From: Eutypa lata
Lineage: Eukaryota > Ascomycota > Sordariomycetes > Xylariales > Diatrypaceae
Direction of reading: 5' to 3'
Assembly (NCBI GenBank): GCA_022661535.1
Contig: JAKULF010000003.1
Coordinates: 6,200,001-6,264,000 of the forward strand
Length of the DNA stretch: 64,000 bases
Part shown: positions 36,442-48,819 of the stretch, one piece after another
Layout of the letters: each line of letters begins with the position of its first letter
Position numbering within the stretch: position 1 is the stretch's first letter
The notes under the pieces: model-generated
The model's database searches: none
What the model was told of the DNA's origin: nothing
The model's input: the letters and a program-made list of their open reading frames with translations, nothing else
Program-made: the position numbers and the translations under genes

Positions 36442-37731
36442 GTAGTTTAACCCGTCTTGATTCTGTATATTGATGGTTATATTCTGTTTTGTGGTTTGGG
36501 AATGTCATTGAATATCACTGGTATCCGAGATCACTTATATGGGCATATAACTACTTACCTAGTACTTAGTAAATATATTAGAATCTGACCCCTTACGTTT
36601 AGTAGCAATGATGTACACGCCATGGCAAACCACTGTAAGGAGAGTGCACCCAAGTAAGAGGAGTCAGCAGTAATGCAAACTTCTTATGAGAACACCGAAT
36701 TTCCCGGCTCAAAACCTCAGCTATAAATTTAGAGACGTCTGGTCGAACAGTATATCCAATAAACTATAGGAATATCAGTTGATATATTGGTACGAGCTGG
36801 CTAATAAGCATATTTCAGCCGCCTTATCCACTATATCTAGTATACCAGCCCAGCTATGTTAAAGCCTACGTTTAATAAGGAGTGATTGATATCTCTATTA
36901 TAACTAACTAGTAACAGGAGTCGATTTTGATAAGTGTTCGATGTTATGACACCGGCCATTGACGTCCCCTAACAACGATGACCTTTCCAGTTGAAAATAT
37001 GACTAACTATACATCCAACCGCAATCGTTGCTGAATTGTCATACCATCAAGAAAACCTTAGGAGTAGTAGCCGACCGTTATTGTGGCGGATGCGTACCAG
37101 CTCGGAGTACCTTTTGGTCGATATGCCTTCGAACGTCCTGCTTGTCCTGTCGATCTAGAAGTTGAAAACGGGCCAAGTAGAAAGCGGTAGATGCATACAA
37201 CGGAATAGGGGCAGTCAGTGCTATAAAAACATCCCGAGAAACAGTATAGGGGCCCATCTTGCTCTACATATATACATGCACTCAAAGGGCAGGGACAAAT
37301 GAGCGGCGATCTCCGTACAGGCGCCATCAGATATGATGTTGGGCTTGCTATTGCCAATCGTGGCCATTAAGCGCCCTGATAGACCCGCCTCAACCAATGA
37401 CGTTAGAGTGTTATACTTCTGAACAACTTAAGAGGTAAGTTAAAATAAGCATAGAAGCGTTCCATCAATCTCTCATGGCGCTAATTGCAACCTCATCAGG
37501 AAAGGAATCAACGTCATCCAATAATGTTACTCCAACTCGGCCAGGAAGTGATCATGTTGGATATTTAGGTAGTTGTTGTCTACAGCTTTTATAAACTACT
37601 TTTAACGTCCCTGTCATCAAATTTGGGACGGCACTGTCTAACTTACACTTGACTCTCAGACACCCTGTGCTTGGAGACTCCTTTCCATTTACACACGTTT
37701 CATTTCCCGAGTCATCTATTGCTCAGCGATT
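36442..37731. other. Intergenic, no gene recognised
   Basis: About 1.3 kb with no supported gene. It is AT-rich in the first half. A 99-codon open frame at 37058-37357 (-) lacks domain or splice evidence. The last 200 bp should hold the promoter of the DUF3632-type gene. Confidence 0.5.
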
Positions 37732-38828
37732 ATGTCTACGTCTCTCAATGAAGGCACCGCAACTGTAACCGCCACAGAACCATGGCTCACCTACATCGAT
37801 GATGAAGTTGCTCAGGAGGACGACCCGATCATTCTTGAGATCCTATCGGCCCTAAAGGATTTATTGACATCCGAAAGTGAAACAGTGGCGGAAGACGTAG
37901 CGCACCGCATAGATCGTTGCTCTTCCGACACAAGCTTGTCGGTTAATCCCCTTGTGCAATTCCAGGAAGATAAAGGAATGGAAAGCTTTCTGAATTCCCT
38001 CTGGGATGCTGTGTTCGACGTGGCTGAAGTTGTGCCATATGACGATCCTAGGCAGGATAGACTGGTCAACTTGATTCAGGAACTGCGCAAATTCCCCCCT
38101 AGACCATTCAAGATTAACGGAGTAAGTTGCAAATAGCAATGTCTTGATAATTTACATTTGATTGTGAAATCTTCGCTCCAGTATTTTTTGACTGACCGGT
38201 TCGCCATATAGGAGGACTGCTTAATATATATAAAAGATCCAGTATTTCCCATGGTACAGGAAGATCGATGGAACGGTGATTTCCGTAAGTGATAAATATT
38301 TACGTTCTCAATTGAGTTAATTTACTGATTTTCTACCGGAAAGCCAACGAATCCAAAGCCGAGAGGACCACCGCAGCTGAATTCCAGAAGTTATGTGAGG
38401 CCTGGGTGAACCAGCAGGCCTTCACCGCGCGGTGCACTGAGGCTGGTATTGATTACGAGCCCTTTTGCAAGCACCCTAGCTACGAAATCCTCAATGGCCT
38501 CGAGAAGGATTATCCATCGCCAGTCGAGCGAAATTGCAAAGTTATGGTCGCTGCACAGTATATCCTGCTCGCTGGCCGCGAGGTTCACAGATCGCTCATC
38601 AACCAAGAACCGGCTACCGAAAACAACGAGATTTCTACTGCTTGGTCCCTGAAGAAGTGGCCTCTTTGGGCGCTGAAGTTCAAGGAGATAGAGGAGAAGG
38701 GGGACTGCGAGCCTCAGGTACTTGCGGCGGTTGCGGAAGCGCGGAAGAAAATGACCTCCATAAGTCAGGAAATAGCCACTGAACCAGCAGTTAAGGAGGA
38801 AAGCATGAGGGTCGAGGAATGCACCTGA
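37732..38828 (+). CDS. Fungal DUF3632-type protein
   Basis: Three exons: 37732-38121, 38212-38284 and 38344-38828. Both donors are GTAAGT. The introns are 90 and 59 bp. The joins give PFKING-EDCLIYIKD and RWNGDF-PNESKAERTT. The product is 315 residues. The helical pattern, the segment VPYDDPRQDRLVNLIQELRK and the later block EFQKLCEAWVNQQAFTARC match the fungal family with a domain of unknown function (DUF3632). Members are intracellular, helical, expanded in many ascomycetes and of no known biochemical role. No signal peptide or membrane segment is visible. The C-terminal 40 residues are charged and low-complexity. Confidence 0.8.
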
Positions 38829-39211
38829 CGAGGATCGCGACGATCTTCGCTATACTATGGTGCTATTGCGAATCCAATCATATAGATCATAATCTCTAGA
38901 AACGGCATTCTATAAATGAAGTGAGACTTCCAATCACATTGAACCAATAGGATTATCTAATTAATGGAAATTGTAACTCTAAATTGTGGCTGAGACGACT
39001 AGTTAACTGAGCCACAGGTTGGGGTTACTGGTAAAGTGTCGAAGTGTCCATTCTAGGAAAAGAGGGTACGTACCCACATCCAACGCAACATCGTCACCTA
39101 ATCCAAAAGTAAAGTTCTGGACTTGCTGTCGTAAATTAATTACTGACGTTGTTCAACTGCAGCCTTCTTTTTTTTGATGAGTGTCGCAACGACTTCTTCT
39201 CCCACTTAACG
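38829..39211. other. Intergenic, promoter of the P5A ATPase gene
   Basis: 383 bp. A pyrimidine-rich stretch just before the start at 39212 looks like a 5' leader. No other feature seen. Confidence 0.5.
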
Positions 39212-42200
39212 ATGGCGCTCGTTGATAACGCCCAGATACAGGGCGCTGAGCTCTTATCTCCCCTGCCGACCTATTTTCATACATATATTTGGCCATTCGC
39301 AATAATATGGCCTATTTTCGCAAGATATTTCTACACTCCCGAGTTATACGAGAAGCATATCGGATCATCGGAATGGACCTTCGTCTGGGTCGGTTCCATC
39401 ATTACCGCACAGAGCTTGGTTTGGCTTAGTACGAACTGGAGCGTGAACCTCAAGGCCACCTTCACTGCTACCAAGGCGAAGAAGGTGGAAGAAGCGAAAT
39501 TAATTAAGGTTATCCCGGTGGCAAATGCTGGTTCAGGCGAGATCTGTGAACTTGACCATGACAAGGTGCGTTTGTTACCTTATCCTTCCTAGCCAAGGTG
39601 GGCTACCAGACGGAGTGATTAAAGCTGACCAGTATTTTGTCACGTTCTAGGTTGACGGGAAAACGAATATATCTTTCTTATTCCAGAAGCGACGTTTCCT
39701 CTATGATCCTGTGAAGGCTTCCTTTGCGCCCTTGAACTACGAAATCGACGAGGAACCTAAGCCCAAACTCGAGAAGTTTCAAAAATCCCGAGGTCTCACC
39801 ACTGAGGCCGAGGTGACAAAACTCGAACAGTACTATGGCAACAATACTTTCGACATCCCCGTCCCTACCTTCACCGAACTCTTCCGAGAACATGCCGTCG
39901 CCCCCTTCTTCGTCTTTCAGATTTTCTGCGTGGGGCTGTGGATGCTGGATGAATACTGGTATTACTCTCTGTTCACACTGTTCATGCTTGTTGCCTTCGA
40001 GAGTACCGTCGTCTGGCAACGACAGCGCACCTTGAACGAGTTTCGCGGCATGAGCATCAAGCCCTATGACATGTGGGTCTATCGACTCGGCAAGTGGACT
40101 GAGATTCAGAGCGACAAGGTTCTTCCTGGCGATTTGGTGTCTGTTTCGCGCACTAAGGAAGATAGTGGTGTTGCTTGCGATATGTTGTTGGTAGAGGGTA
40201 CTACTATTGTCAACGAAGCTATGCTTTCAGGAGAGAGTACGCCGCTATTGAAGGATTCTATTCAACTTCGACCGGCCGATGTGCGCATTGATTCCGAAGG
40301 TCTCGACAAGAACTCCTTCCTATGGGGCGGAACCAAGGTGCTGCAGGTTACTCATGGTAATCCGGATGAGGAGAAGCCCAAGCTCGCTTCGGGCGTCCCT
40401 AACCCTCCAGACAATGGAGCCATGGCTATCGTTATGAAGACTGGTTTCGAAACTTCTCAGGGCAGTCTGGTACGGACCATGATCTTTTCGACCGAGCGTG
40501 TCTCGGCCAACAATGCTGAGGCCTTGTTCTTCATCCTGTTTCTCCTTATATTCGCGGTGGCCGCTTCTTGGTACGTCTGGGATGAGGGTGTCAGGAAGGA
40601 CCGAAAGAGGTCTAAGCTTCTTCTGGATTGTGTCTTGATCGTCACGAGTGTCGTGCCTCCTGAATTGCCTATGGAACTTAGTCTTGCTGTCAACACTAGT
40701 CTCGCGGCTTTGGCTAAGTACGCTATCTTCTGCACCGAGCCTTTCCGCATCCCGTTCGCTGGTCGTATTGATATTGCTTGTTTCGATAAGACTGGCACCT
40801 TGACGGGTGAAGATCTTGTTGTAGAAGGTATTGCTGGGCTTGGACTAGGGCATACTGGCACAGATACGCCAAGGGAAACCGACGGTGCCCATAGCCATAT
40901 GACGCCGGTTAAAGAGACGGGTATGGAGACCACGCTTGTCTTGGCGACGGCCCATGCTCTTGTCAAACTCGATGAGGGAGATGTCGTTGGTGACCCGATG
41001 GAAAAGGCGACTTTGAATGCTCTTGGCTGGACGCTCGGGAAGAATGACATCTTAACAACTAAGCATTCTGTGGCAGCTGCCGGAGGTACTTCTGGCACGG
41101 TCCAAGTCAAGCGAAGATTCCAGTTCTCGTCAGCTCTCAAACGTCAAAGCTCGGTTGCAACTGTTCACGCAGTTAATCCAAAGACTGGCGACAAGATTCG
41201 CGGCACTTTCGTTGGTGTCAAGGGTGCTCCGGAAACTATTCAAAAGATGCTCACTACTGTTCCCGCCGACTACGAAGAAACCTTCAAGTACTTTACCCGT
41301 CGCGGATCCCGTGTGCTTGCCTTAGCCTATAAGCAACTGACAGTCGACCACGAATTGGGCTCCGGCAAGATCAACGATTTGAAACGAGAGAAAGTCGAGG
41401 CTAACCTCACTTTTGCTGGTTTCCTGGTACTCCAATGCCCCCTTAAGGATGATGCTAAGCAGGCAGTGAGGATGCTCAACGAGAGCAGCCACCGTGTTGT
41501 CATGATTACAGGAGATAACCCTCTTACGGCCGTGCATGTCGCTCGCGAGGTGGAGATTGTTGACCGCGATGTTCTCATCCTCGATGCCCCTGAACAAGAC
41601 GAAGGAGGACGTAAGCTCATATGGCGCAGTGTGGATGACAAGACCAACTTTTCAGTCGATCCATCAAAGCCTATTGATCCGGAGATACTTAAGTCGAAGG
41701 ATATTTGCGTCACGGGATATGCGCTATCCCAATTCAAGGACAACGTTTCGGCTTGGAAGTCACTCTTGCGATATACATGGGTTTATGCACGCGTTTCGCC
41801 GAAACAAAAGGAAGAGATTCTGCTCGGTCTGAAGGATATGGGATACTACACACTTATGGCAGGTGATGGTACTAACGATGTTGGCGCGTTGAAACAAGCC
41901 CATATTGGTATCGCACTACTCAATGGCACGCCCCAGGATTTGACAAAGATCGCAGAGCATTCTCGTAACACGAAGATGAAGGAGCTTTACCAGAAGCAAG
42001 TTGATCTCATGAAGCGATTCAATCAACCCGCGCCCCCCGTTCCCTTCCTAATTTCTCACCTCTATCCGCCCGGCCCTTCCAATCCCAACTACTTTAAAGC
42101 TATGGAGCGTGAAGCCCAGAAGAAGGGTGTTACTGTGGAAGAGCTTGCTAAAAATTACGGTCACGACCTTTCCACGGCTCCCACTCCTGCCCCTGTTCAA

Positions 42201-43373
42201 CAACCGGTCCCTACTGATCCTAGGAAAGCAAAGCAACAAGAAGCTGTTAAGAAGGCTGCTGGATTTGCCGATAAGATGACTAGTGCCATGATGGAACAAG
42301 AGCTCGGTGACGATGAGCCTCCAACTCTCAAGCTTGGAGACGCATCGGTTGCAGCACCTTTTACTAGCAAGCTGCGGAATGTCATTGCGGTACCCAACAT
42401 TATTCGACAAGGCCGTTGCACTCTTGTCGCCACCATTCAGATGTACAAGATTCTGGCTCTTAACTGCCTGATCAGCGCGTACAGTCTCAGTGTTCTCTAC
42501 CTGGAAGGTATCAAATTTGGTGACTCTCAGATTACTATCAGCGGAATGCTCATGAGCGTCTGCTTCCTTTCCATCTCTCGGGCGAGATCCGTCGAAGGCT
42601 TGTCCAAGGAACGACCTCAGCCCAATATCTTCAACTTTTATATCATCGGATCGATCCTTGGTCAATTCGCCATCCACATCGTGACATTGATTTACATTGC
42701 TCAATTCTGTGACAAGTTAGCACCGTGAGTTCTTCCCTTCTTATATATCCATAGTATTATAATGTGAAGAAAAGACTAACGCCCACGTCATAGGAGGTCT
42801 GATGATATCGATCTTGAAGCCGAGTTCGCGCCGTCGCTACTCAATAGCGCTGTGTACCTACTACAACTAATCCAGCAGATCTCGACGTTCGCCGTCAACT
42901 ACCAGGGGCGGCCCTTCCGGGAGTCCCTCTCGGAGAACAAGGGCATGTTCTACGGAATCATCGGCGTGACGGCCATCGCGTTCTCGTGCTCGACCGAGTT
43001 CATACCCGAGATCAACGAGAAGATGAGCCTAGTGAAGTTCACCGACGAGTTCAAGTTCGTCATGACTTCCGTCATGGTCCTCGACTACGCCGGGTGCTGG
43101 ATCATTGAGCGCGCCCTCAAGGCCCTCTTCAGCGACTTCCGGCCTCGCGACATCGCGCTGCGCCGCCCCGACCAGGACGAGCGCGAGCGGGCGAGGAAGG
43201 AGGTCGAGCAGAAGAAGAAGGACGAGGAGGACGAGCGCAAGCAGGCCGAGAAGGTCGCCGAGTTCGAGAGGAAGGTCGAGGAGCGGAGACAGAAGATCCA
43301 GGCTTGGGCTGAGGGTGGTAGAAATCAGGGTCAGGGTCAGGGGCAGGGGCAGGTGGCGGCGGCGGCTAGATAA
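39212..43373 (+). CDS. SPF1: P5A-type ATPase, ER helix dislocase (Spf1)
   Basis: Three exons: 39212-39565, 39651-42724 and 42794-43373. Introns are 85 and 69 bp with donors GTGCGT and GTGAGT and TAG acceptors. The product is 1335 residues, close to the family length. The start is the ATG at 39212, following a pyrimidine-rich leader. Motifs: actuator MLSGESTPLL; P5A-specific M4 motif VPPELPMELSLAVN (about 455); phosphorylation site DKTGTLTGED (about 496); hinge AGDGTNDVGALKQAHIGIAL (about 855). Paired N-terminal hydrophobic segments and a C-terminal membrane bundle are present. Spf1/ATP13A1 removes mis-inserted transmembrane helices from the endoplasmic reticulum membrane and affects sterol, glycosylation and manganese homeostasis. 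The last 80 residues form a charged helix (EKVAEFERKVEERRQKI) ending in a GQGQGQGQ tract. The assignment is secure. Confidence 0.96.
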
Positions 43374-44214
43374 ACCAAGGGATGAATGAAAGAAAGAAGA
43401 ATGAATGAATGAGCGGGGTTGGCTTGTCATCGATGACGGTTGTATTGTATGTATGTAATTGAGCAGGCAGGCAGGGCAGGTTTAGTGAGGGGACATGGGT
43501 ATGGACTTAGGTTGGGTTCAAGATAGAATCAACCTTTCTCCGCTCCTGTAATAATACTGACGGATAGAAAGGAAGAAAGAAAGAACTAGGAGGTTGTGTG
43601 TGGAGCTTTTTAGACGAGATGCGCCTATAGATAGACAGACAGTCAGTCAGAAAAGGGGTGGAATATACATACATACCTAGTGCATGCATATTGGATTACT
43701 ACTTAGGTAGACTAACCAAGTAATCTATATAATCGTGAAGATGTGTTCTCAATGAAGACTTTTTGATGGGACTTGGTGATGCTGCATTTCTGACTACGCT
43801 ATATGTAAACCAGATGATAATGGTAAACTACATATAAACAGTAACCTACTGTTTCATTCTGGGAAATTGGCTGCTTGAATCATGAATTGACAAGAGTCCC
43901 AGACAATCCCTTGCCTAAGGAAAGAGAGCAAGCACAATGAACAATGGATGGATAGATAGATAACAAATAGGCGTCCCTATCCTATAGAAGAAGATAATTA
44001 AGAAAGTTTCATGACGTACGTACAAAGGGTTATTTATGCCCAAGTGACGCGTTAGGATTAAATAAAAAAGACAGAACCTACTTACTTACAAGTAAAATAA
44101 ATGTATGGCTACTATCCAAGCCGGGCTTAATTGATCCTTGTCTCTCCTACCTATCTATCTATCTATATCTGCTGTCATTGAAAAAAGAATTGCAAAAAGT
44201 GCAAAAAAGAAAAT
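43374..44214. other. Intergenic with simple repeats
   Basis: 840 bp with no gene. It contains short repeats: GAAA/GAAT runs near 43385-43410, GACAGACAGTCAGTCAG-like units near 43632, and (CTAT)n near 44150-44170. The first part is the P5A gene's 3' flank. Confidence 0.5.
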
Positions 44215-44215
44215 G

Positions 44216-44334
44216 TACCCAGCTCAGGATTCGAACCTGAGAACCCCCATGTAGTGCCTGGGGACTTATTGCTAATCCTGAGGACCCAAGCTGCCCTACC
44301 TAGACATGGTGTGCTGACCACTACACTACCCAGG
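44216..44334 (-). pseudogene. tRNA-like relic with intron-like insert
   Basis: On the minus strand, box A (TAGTGTAGTGG) and box B (GGTTCGAATCC) are intact. The D stem-loop (GTGTAGTGGTCAGCAC), the anticodon stem (CCATG with CATGG) and the T arm (CTCAGGTTCGAATCCTGAG) can all form. A 46-nt insert sits where tRNA introns lie. The ends do not pair: the 5' side reads ACCTGGG and the 3' side CTGGGTA. Position 33 would be C instead of the near-universal U, so the anticodon cannot be assigned. A T-rich run follows the 3' end, as in Pol III termination. I read it as a decayed tRNA gene or a tRNA-derived element, not a working tRNA. Confidence 0.5.
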
Positions 44335-45003
44335 TTTGTTGTTGAAAACATTGCTTCTTATTTATTCTTATAACTTTACCCCGACCCCTCGAGATTGGAT
44401 ATCGCCCTATGTATGTACTTATGTATGTACTTCCTTGGTTGCCTTAGTAAAGGTGCTCGATCGATCAAAGCATTTGGTGTAATTAGTAATTTCTACTCTA
44501 CGACATAACTTTCTACTATGCATTTCATTCTATTGATATTACATTTATCTCTAGCTCTTGCTGAATCTCCCGATGCTTTCAACAACGGCATAATATGAAC
44601 CAGGACAAGATTACCAGGCACACCTCACGTATTGACTGTCTAATTAACTGTTTAAACATATCTGTTTGAACATTTTGCCCTGGAAATCAGTTGCTCGAGT
44701 TCATTCTTTGTAAAGCCAAACTTGGAACCTCCTCGCTCTTTATTTTCCGGGAAGCACATTGCCTTTGTTTGACGCATTGTCCTTTTGCATATTAGTAGTA
44801 CTGTTACAATTTGATTTTCAAGTACAATACATTGTGCACGCGCAAGTTGTTCCGTACAGATGTTAATTGTTGGGCTTTTCAACATAAATAGCTGCTATTA
44901 TGTCTAGAAACGAAGAATCCGGCTTGAGCTCACACGGCAAAACCAACCTTGTCACACTACAGACATATTGCATCCTCATCTTGAAAGACCCCAATTGTCC
45001 AAT
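44335..45003. other. Intergenic, no gene recognised
   Basis: About 670 bp between the tRNA-like relic and the decayed kinase-like gene. A 77-codon frame at 44652-44885 (-) has no recognisable features. Confidence 0.45.
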
Positions 45004-45545
45004 ATGACGACGACGGCCAATGTTGAGCTATTGGGGGTTTGGTTTCGGGAGCAATATGACGATGAAAACTGAGATGGCGCCGCACTTGTCGAGTGCCGAT
45101 TTCTAGTTGATTCGAAGTTTATCAAGTACGTATCTATTGACGATGATGTATACCCACCTGGTGGGCATTAACCAAGCAGATCAACGTCGAGTTCCCAGCT
45201 TTCCCCACGGGAGAATGGAATATGGGTCGAATCAGTCGCAAGCCTGATTTGGGTGATGCAGTACCTTATTTCTCTAGTGTGAAGCTCGAGAGGCTCCCAG
45301 GGATTCGCAATGCCTGGCATCCCTTTAAAATCGATTACTCCGACCTTGCTGTGGTCGACCAGTTGGACGACAAGGAACCATGGACGATATCGGAGAAAGA
45401 GCAGTTGGTCACTACGCCTCATTTCCCCGGGGAACCAGTGTACATGAAACTTGCACAGTTCCCAAGAGAAATTGAAGCCATTGAAAATGAGACGGCAGTG
45501 TGTCAGCGCATCGTCGACAAGGGCATTGCACCAAGATATCGATGA
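45004..45545 (+). pseudogene. Decayed fungal kinase-like gene, 5' fragment
   Basis: An ATG at 45004 opens MTTTANVELLGVWFREQYDD, but a TGA interrupts the frame after 22 codons. The reading continues in the same frame (VECRFLVDSKFIKY), then fits a 50-bp intron (GTATCT ... CATTAAC ... AAG) and resumes as QINVEFPAFPTGEWNMGRIS, PGIRNAWHPFKIDY and VCQRIVDKGIAPRY before another stop at 45543. The pattern FPTGEW ... E-x-E-T-A-x-x-x-x-I-x-x-x-G-I-A-P-R matches the N-terminal lobe of a large fungal family of protein-kinase-like/APH-like proteins, where a GHL and catalytic lobe should follow. That lobe is missing here. An internal stop plus loss of the C-terminal two-thirds indicates a pseudogene. The TGA could be a CGA hit by C-to-T mutation. 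Confidence 0.65.
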
Positions 45546-46238
45546 TATCGAGAGGCAATTCCTTTGGAAGGCCGATTTCGAGCTTCTTACCTAGACCCCT
45601 GAAAAATAGGTAGTCATCTGTGTTTTGAATCATGGCGCAAAACTACCAATCCCCGTAATCTGACTCAATACTTAATAGATCCATACGTCTTCACCTACTT
45701 TTGAGAAAAATCGTTCGAGTATGTTTAAATATATTGTAGTGTATTGTGTAGCTATAAGGTGATGTCATTGCATTTTGTGATATCTGTGATGTCTTGCAAC
45801 ATCTCAACGTTGGATGGACTAACCTCTAAAGCGTAATGGAACTTCTTGACTGAATGAGGCAAAAAGTGGATTTCCGAGTTATCCGCGGATCCAACCGAGA
45901 CTGCCAAACGTAGGAGCGATATCGCGCCTTTTTAACAAGCGACAGCCGAGATGGAGGAGGGAGGTGTGGCGGTTACCACTAGTTAATGCTAAGATCAAGC
46001 CACACCACCTAAACTGTATCGGGGGTTAGTGGGATTTGCTACCCAAAAATATCACTTCTAGAGCTGATTTCCTACGGTGTGCTGATCTTGGAATTCAATT
46101 AAATCTTTTTTAAATAAAATCACACAACGTTGTCGTCGTCGTTGCCGGAATCCCAAGTCAAGTCATTCCTCCTTCTCCAAACCAGTTTCTTCTTTTTTCC
46201 TAGACAAAAAAAGTATAAATTACTAGACTTTCTTCAAA
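45546..46238. other. Intergenic, malate dehydrogenase promoter
   Basis: About 690 bp. The last 120 bp before the MDH start are pyrimidine-rich (CTTTTTT, TTCTTC, TTTCCT), like leaders of highly expressed fungal genes. No remnant of the missing kinase lobe is recognisable in 45546-45700. Confidence 0.5.
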
Positions 46239-47568
46239 ATGCTTCCCATAAGAGCTGTGTTCGCTGCTGGTCAACGCCGGGCTTTCTCTGCCTCGGCCAG
46301 AAACGTAAGTGCCGTCCGCTATACCCGCCCCTCCGGTTAGCCCACTTCTGCACTGCAAACGAAGCTATTCCGAGTTGAACGAATTCGCATTCACATAATT
46401 ACCACAAGGCCTTTGGAATATCGAGAGGGAAACTGACAATCATGTCGTGTAGCTCTCCAAGGTTACCGTCCTCGGTGCTGCCGGTGGTATCGGTCAACCT
46501 CTTTCCCTTCTTCTCAAGTTGAACCCCAGAGTTACGGAGCTTGCTCTGTACGATATCCGTGGTGGCCCTGGTACGTGAGATTCTGTTCTACGCCCCTGCC
46601 GTAATTGAGATGGCCCCTCCCACGGTAGTCAATAACCCTGTTGACTGCGTTACTTTCTTCCCCCCTCAATTGCGCCAATTAACTCCAATGCGCTCATTAC
46701 TGACTGACCCAATAATTACCGCAAAACAGGTGTCGCTGCTGATATCTCCCACATCAACACCAAGAGCAGCGTCAAAGGCTACGACCCCACCCCCACCGGT
46801 CTGGCCAGCGCTTTGAAGGGCAGTGATGTCGTCCTGATCCCCGCCGGTGTCCCCCGCAAGCCCGGCATGACCCGTGACGATCTCTTCAACACCAACGCCT
46901 CCATCGTCCGCGACCTGGCCAAGGCCGCCGCGGAGTCTTCCCCCGAGGCCAACCTCCTCGTCATCTCCAACCCCGTCAACTCCACCGTTCCCATCGTCGC
47001 CGAGGTCTTCAAGGCCCGCGGCGTCTACAACCCTAAGCGCCTCTTCGGCGTCACCTCGCTCGACGTCGTTCGCGCTAGCCGCTTCGTCAGCGAGATCAAG
47101 GACACCGACCCCAAGGACGAGAACATCACCGTCGTTGGTGGCCACTCCGGTGTCACCATCGTGCCTCTCTTCAGCCAGAGCAGCCACCCCGACCTGAGCT
47201 CCAACGCCGAGCTCGTCAACCGTGTCCAGTTCGGCGGTGACGAGGTCGTCAAGGCCAAGGACGGCGCTGGTTCCGCTACTCTGTCCATGGCTATGGCCGG
47301 TGCTCGCTTCGCCGACTCCGTCCTCCGCGCCGCTCAGGGTGAGAAGGGTGTTATTGAGCCCACTTTCGTCGACAGCCCCCTGTACAAGGACCAGGGCATC
47401 GAGTTCTTCGCCTCCAAGGTCGAGCTCGGCCCCAACGGTGTCGAGAAGATCCTTCCCGTCGGCGAGGTCGATGCCGCTGAGGAGAAGCTCCTCGAGGCTG
47501 CCCTTAACGACCTCAAGAAGAACATCCAGAAGGGTGTCGCTTTCGTCGAGGCTAACCCCCCGAAATAA
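46239..47568 (+). CDS. MDH1: Mitochondrial malate dehydrogenase
   Basis: Three exons: 46239-46304, 46453-46570 and 46730-47568. Introns are 148 and 159 bp with donors GTAAGT and GTACGT. The product is 340 residues. Exon 1 is exactly a mitochondrial targeting peptide ([20 protein letters not shown]), rich in Arg and Ala. The NAD-binding loop [17 protein letters not shown] follows. Substrate and catalytic motifs are [27 protein letters not shown] and [16 protein letters not shown], with the catalytic His near 199. It converts malate and NAD to oxaloacetate in the TCA cycle, in the mitochondrial matrix. The strong C bias at third codon positions in exon 3 fits high expression. All expected residues are present. 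Confidence 0.97.
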
Positions 47569-48819
47569 GCGAACGCACCAGAGAGCTTAGTCCCTTGTTC
47601 ATGACGGAGCGGCGCGGAGGGGCGGGGCAAAGAGAAACGGGAGTCGGTTGCTGATTTAACTTGGATGAGAAATGAATGAGCTGAGAAGCCGGCTTTGTTG
47701 AACCCCCCTGCCTACAGATTTAAGTAGGGGTCTTCTTCCTGGAATCAGGCTTTTAAAAAAAGGATTTTCTCCATCTAACTTGGTTGGCTGCTTTTTTGTC
47801 GTCGCTTAGGGAAGGAAGAGGTCGTACATTAGACTTTTTCACGTTTCTTGCCGTGGGCACACATAGCATGCGAATTGTAAGATAGACCGAGTCTACAGAT
47901 AATGATACCTTTGTCTCTTGCATTGATCTTCCCCCGGCTGTGTCTTGCGAACCATTGATCATTGAGATTCCACCCCCTTTGCGAATATGGAGAATATTTT
48001 ATTACAAAACGTGTCATAGCATTGAGATCACGAGATACGGAACCTAGGACCGTTCTACCGGGTAGGAATTCCCTAGTTAGTTACGAGGGCGAAACTAAAC
48101 TTCCTAAGCTACATGGTGAATCAACTTCCAGAAGATCCTTGGTTCCAACACTAGTGTCATCTCCTCGAGCTCGTGATCGATCTGTCCTTTAGACTTCCTT
48201 CCCCCCTGAATGAATGTCCGTGATCTCGTGTTTCGAGGAGTGAAACGATCCATGGCGGGTAATCTCCGGACATACTTGAATCATCTCAGCCAATAGCAGC
48301 AGCACTGTACTTTAAGATGCATGTCCTGTATCCATATGTACCTAGGTAGTCTATGTACCGATGAGCTGCGCCTCATCCTCATTTCGTGAGCCGCGATCCT
48401 GTTATGTCATCGGCTACCTAAGTTAGCATGTACCTACATATCTACGTATTATAACTTCATGAACGAAGTATACCACTCACAAGTGTACGAAAAGAAGTCC
48501 ATCTCTGCTAGCTTGTCATGTGTTAATACACAGGCTTGCATCTGAATTACTAATTGGTATGGTTGGAGGAGGTGGCTGTGCCTTCATCTGTCTCACGTGC
48601 CTATCTACCCGTCTCTCTGGTCTGCCACTCATAAGTTTAAATACCAGCTAGGTACACGATATGATTTCCTTTGAGACTGCTTGACTAACTATGAAAACAG
48701 CCGAAGAAAACATAAGTTGACTTTTTTTGAGCTGCTTTATCTAGGCACTTAAGTACCTAAGTAGTCAACGGCAATAGTTTACCTGGGGATAGGTATACGG
48801 AAGGCGGAGACAGACGAGG
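47569..48819. other. Intergenic, no gene recognised
   Basis: About 1.25 kb. It includes the 3' flank of the MDH gene and the promoter of the CofD-like gene, with a TACCTAGGTA palindrome at 48339-48348 and CTTAAGTACCTAAGTAG near 48748. No supported exon. Confidence 0.5.

Noticed and set aside
44216..44334. Functional tRNA gene
   Set aside because: The acceptor strands do not pair and position 33 is C, so no reliable anticodon can be named. It is kept as a tRNA-like relic.
46666..47187. 173-codon minus-strand frame over malate dehydrogenase
   Set aside because: Antisense shadow of highly biased codons. Composition is Gly/Val/Asp repeats without fold features.
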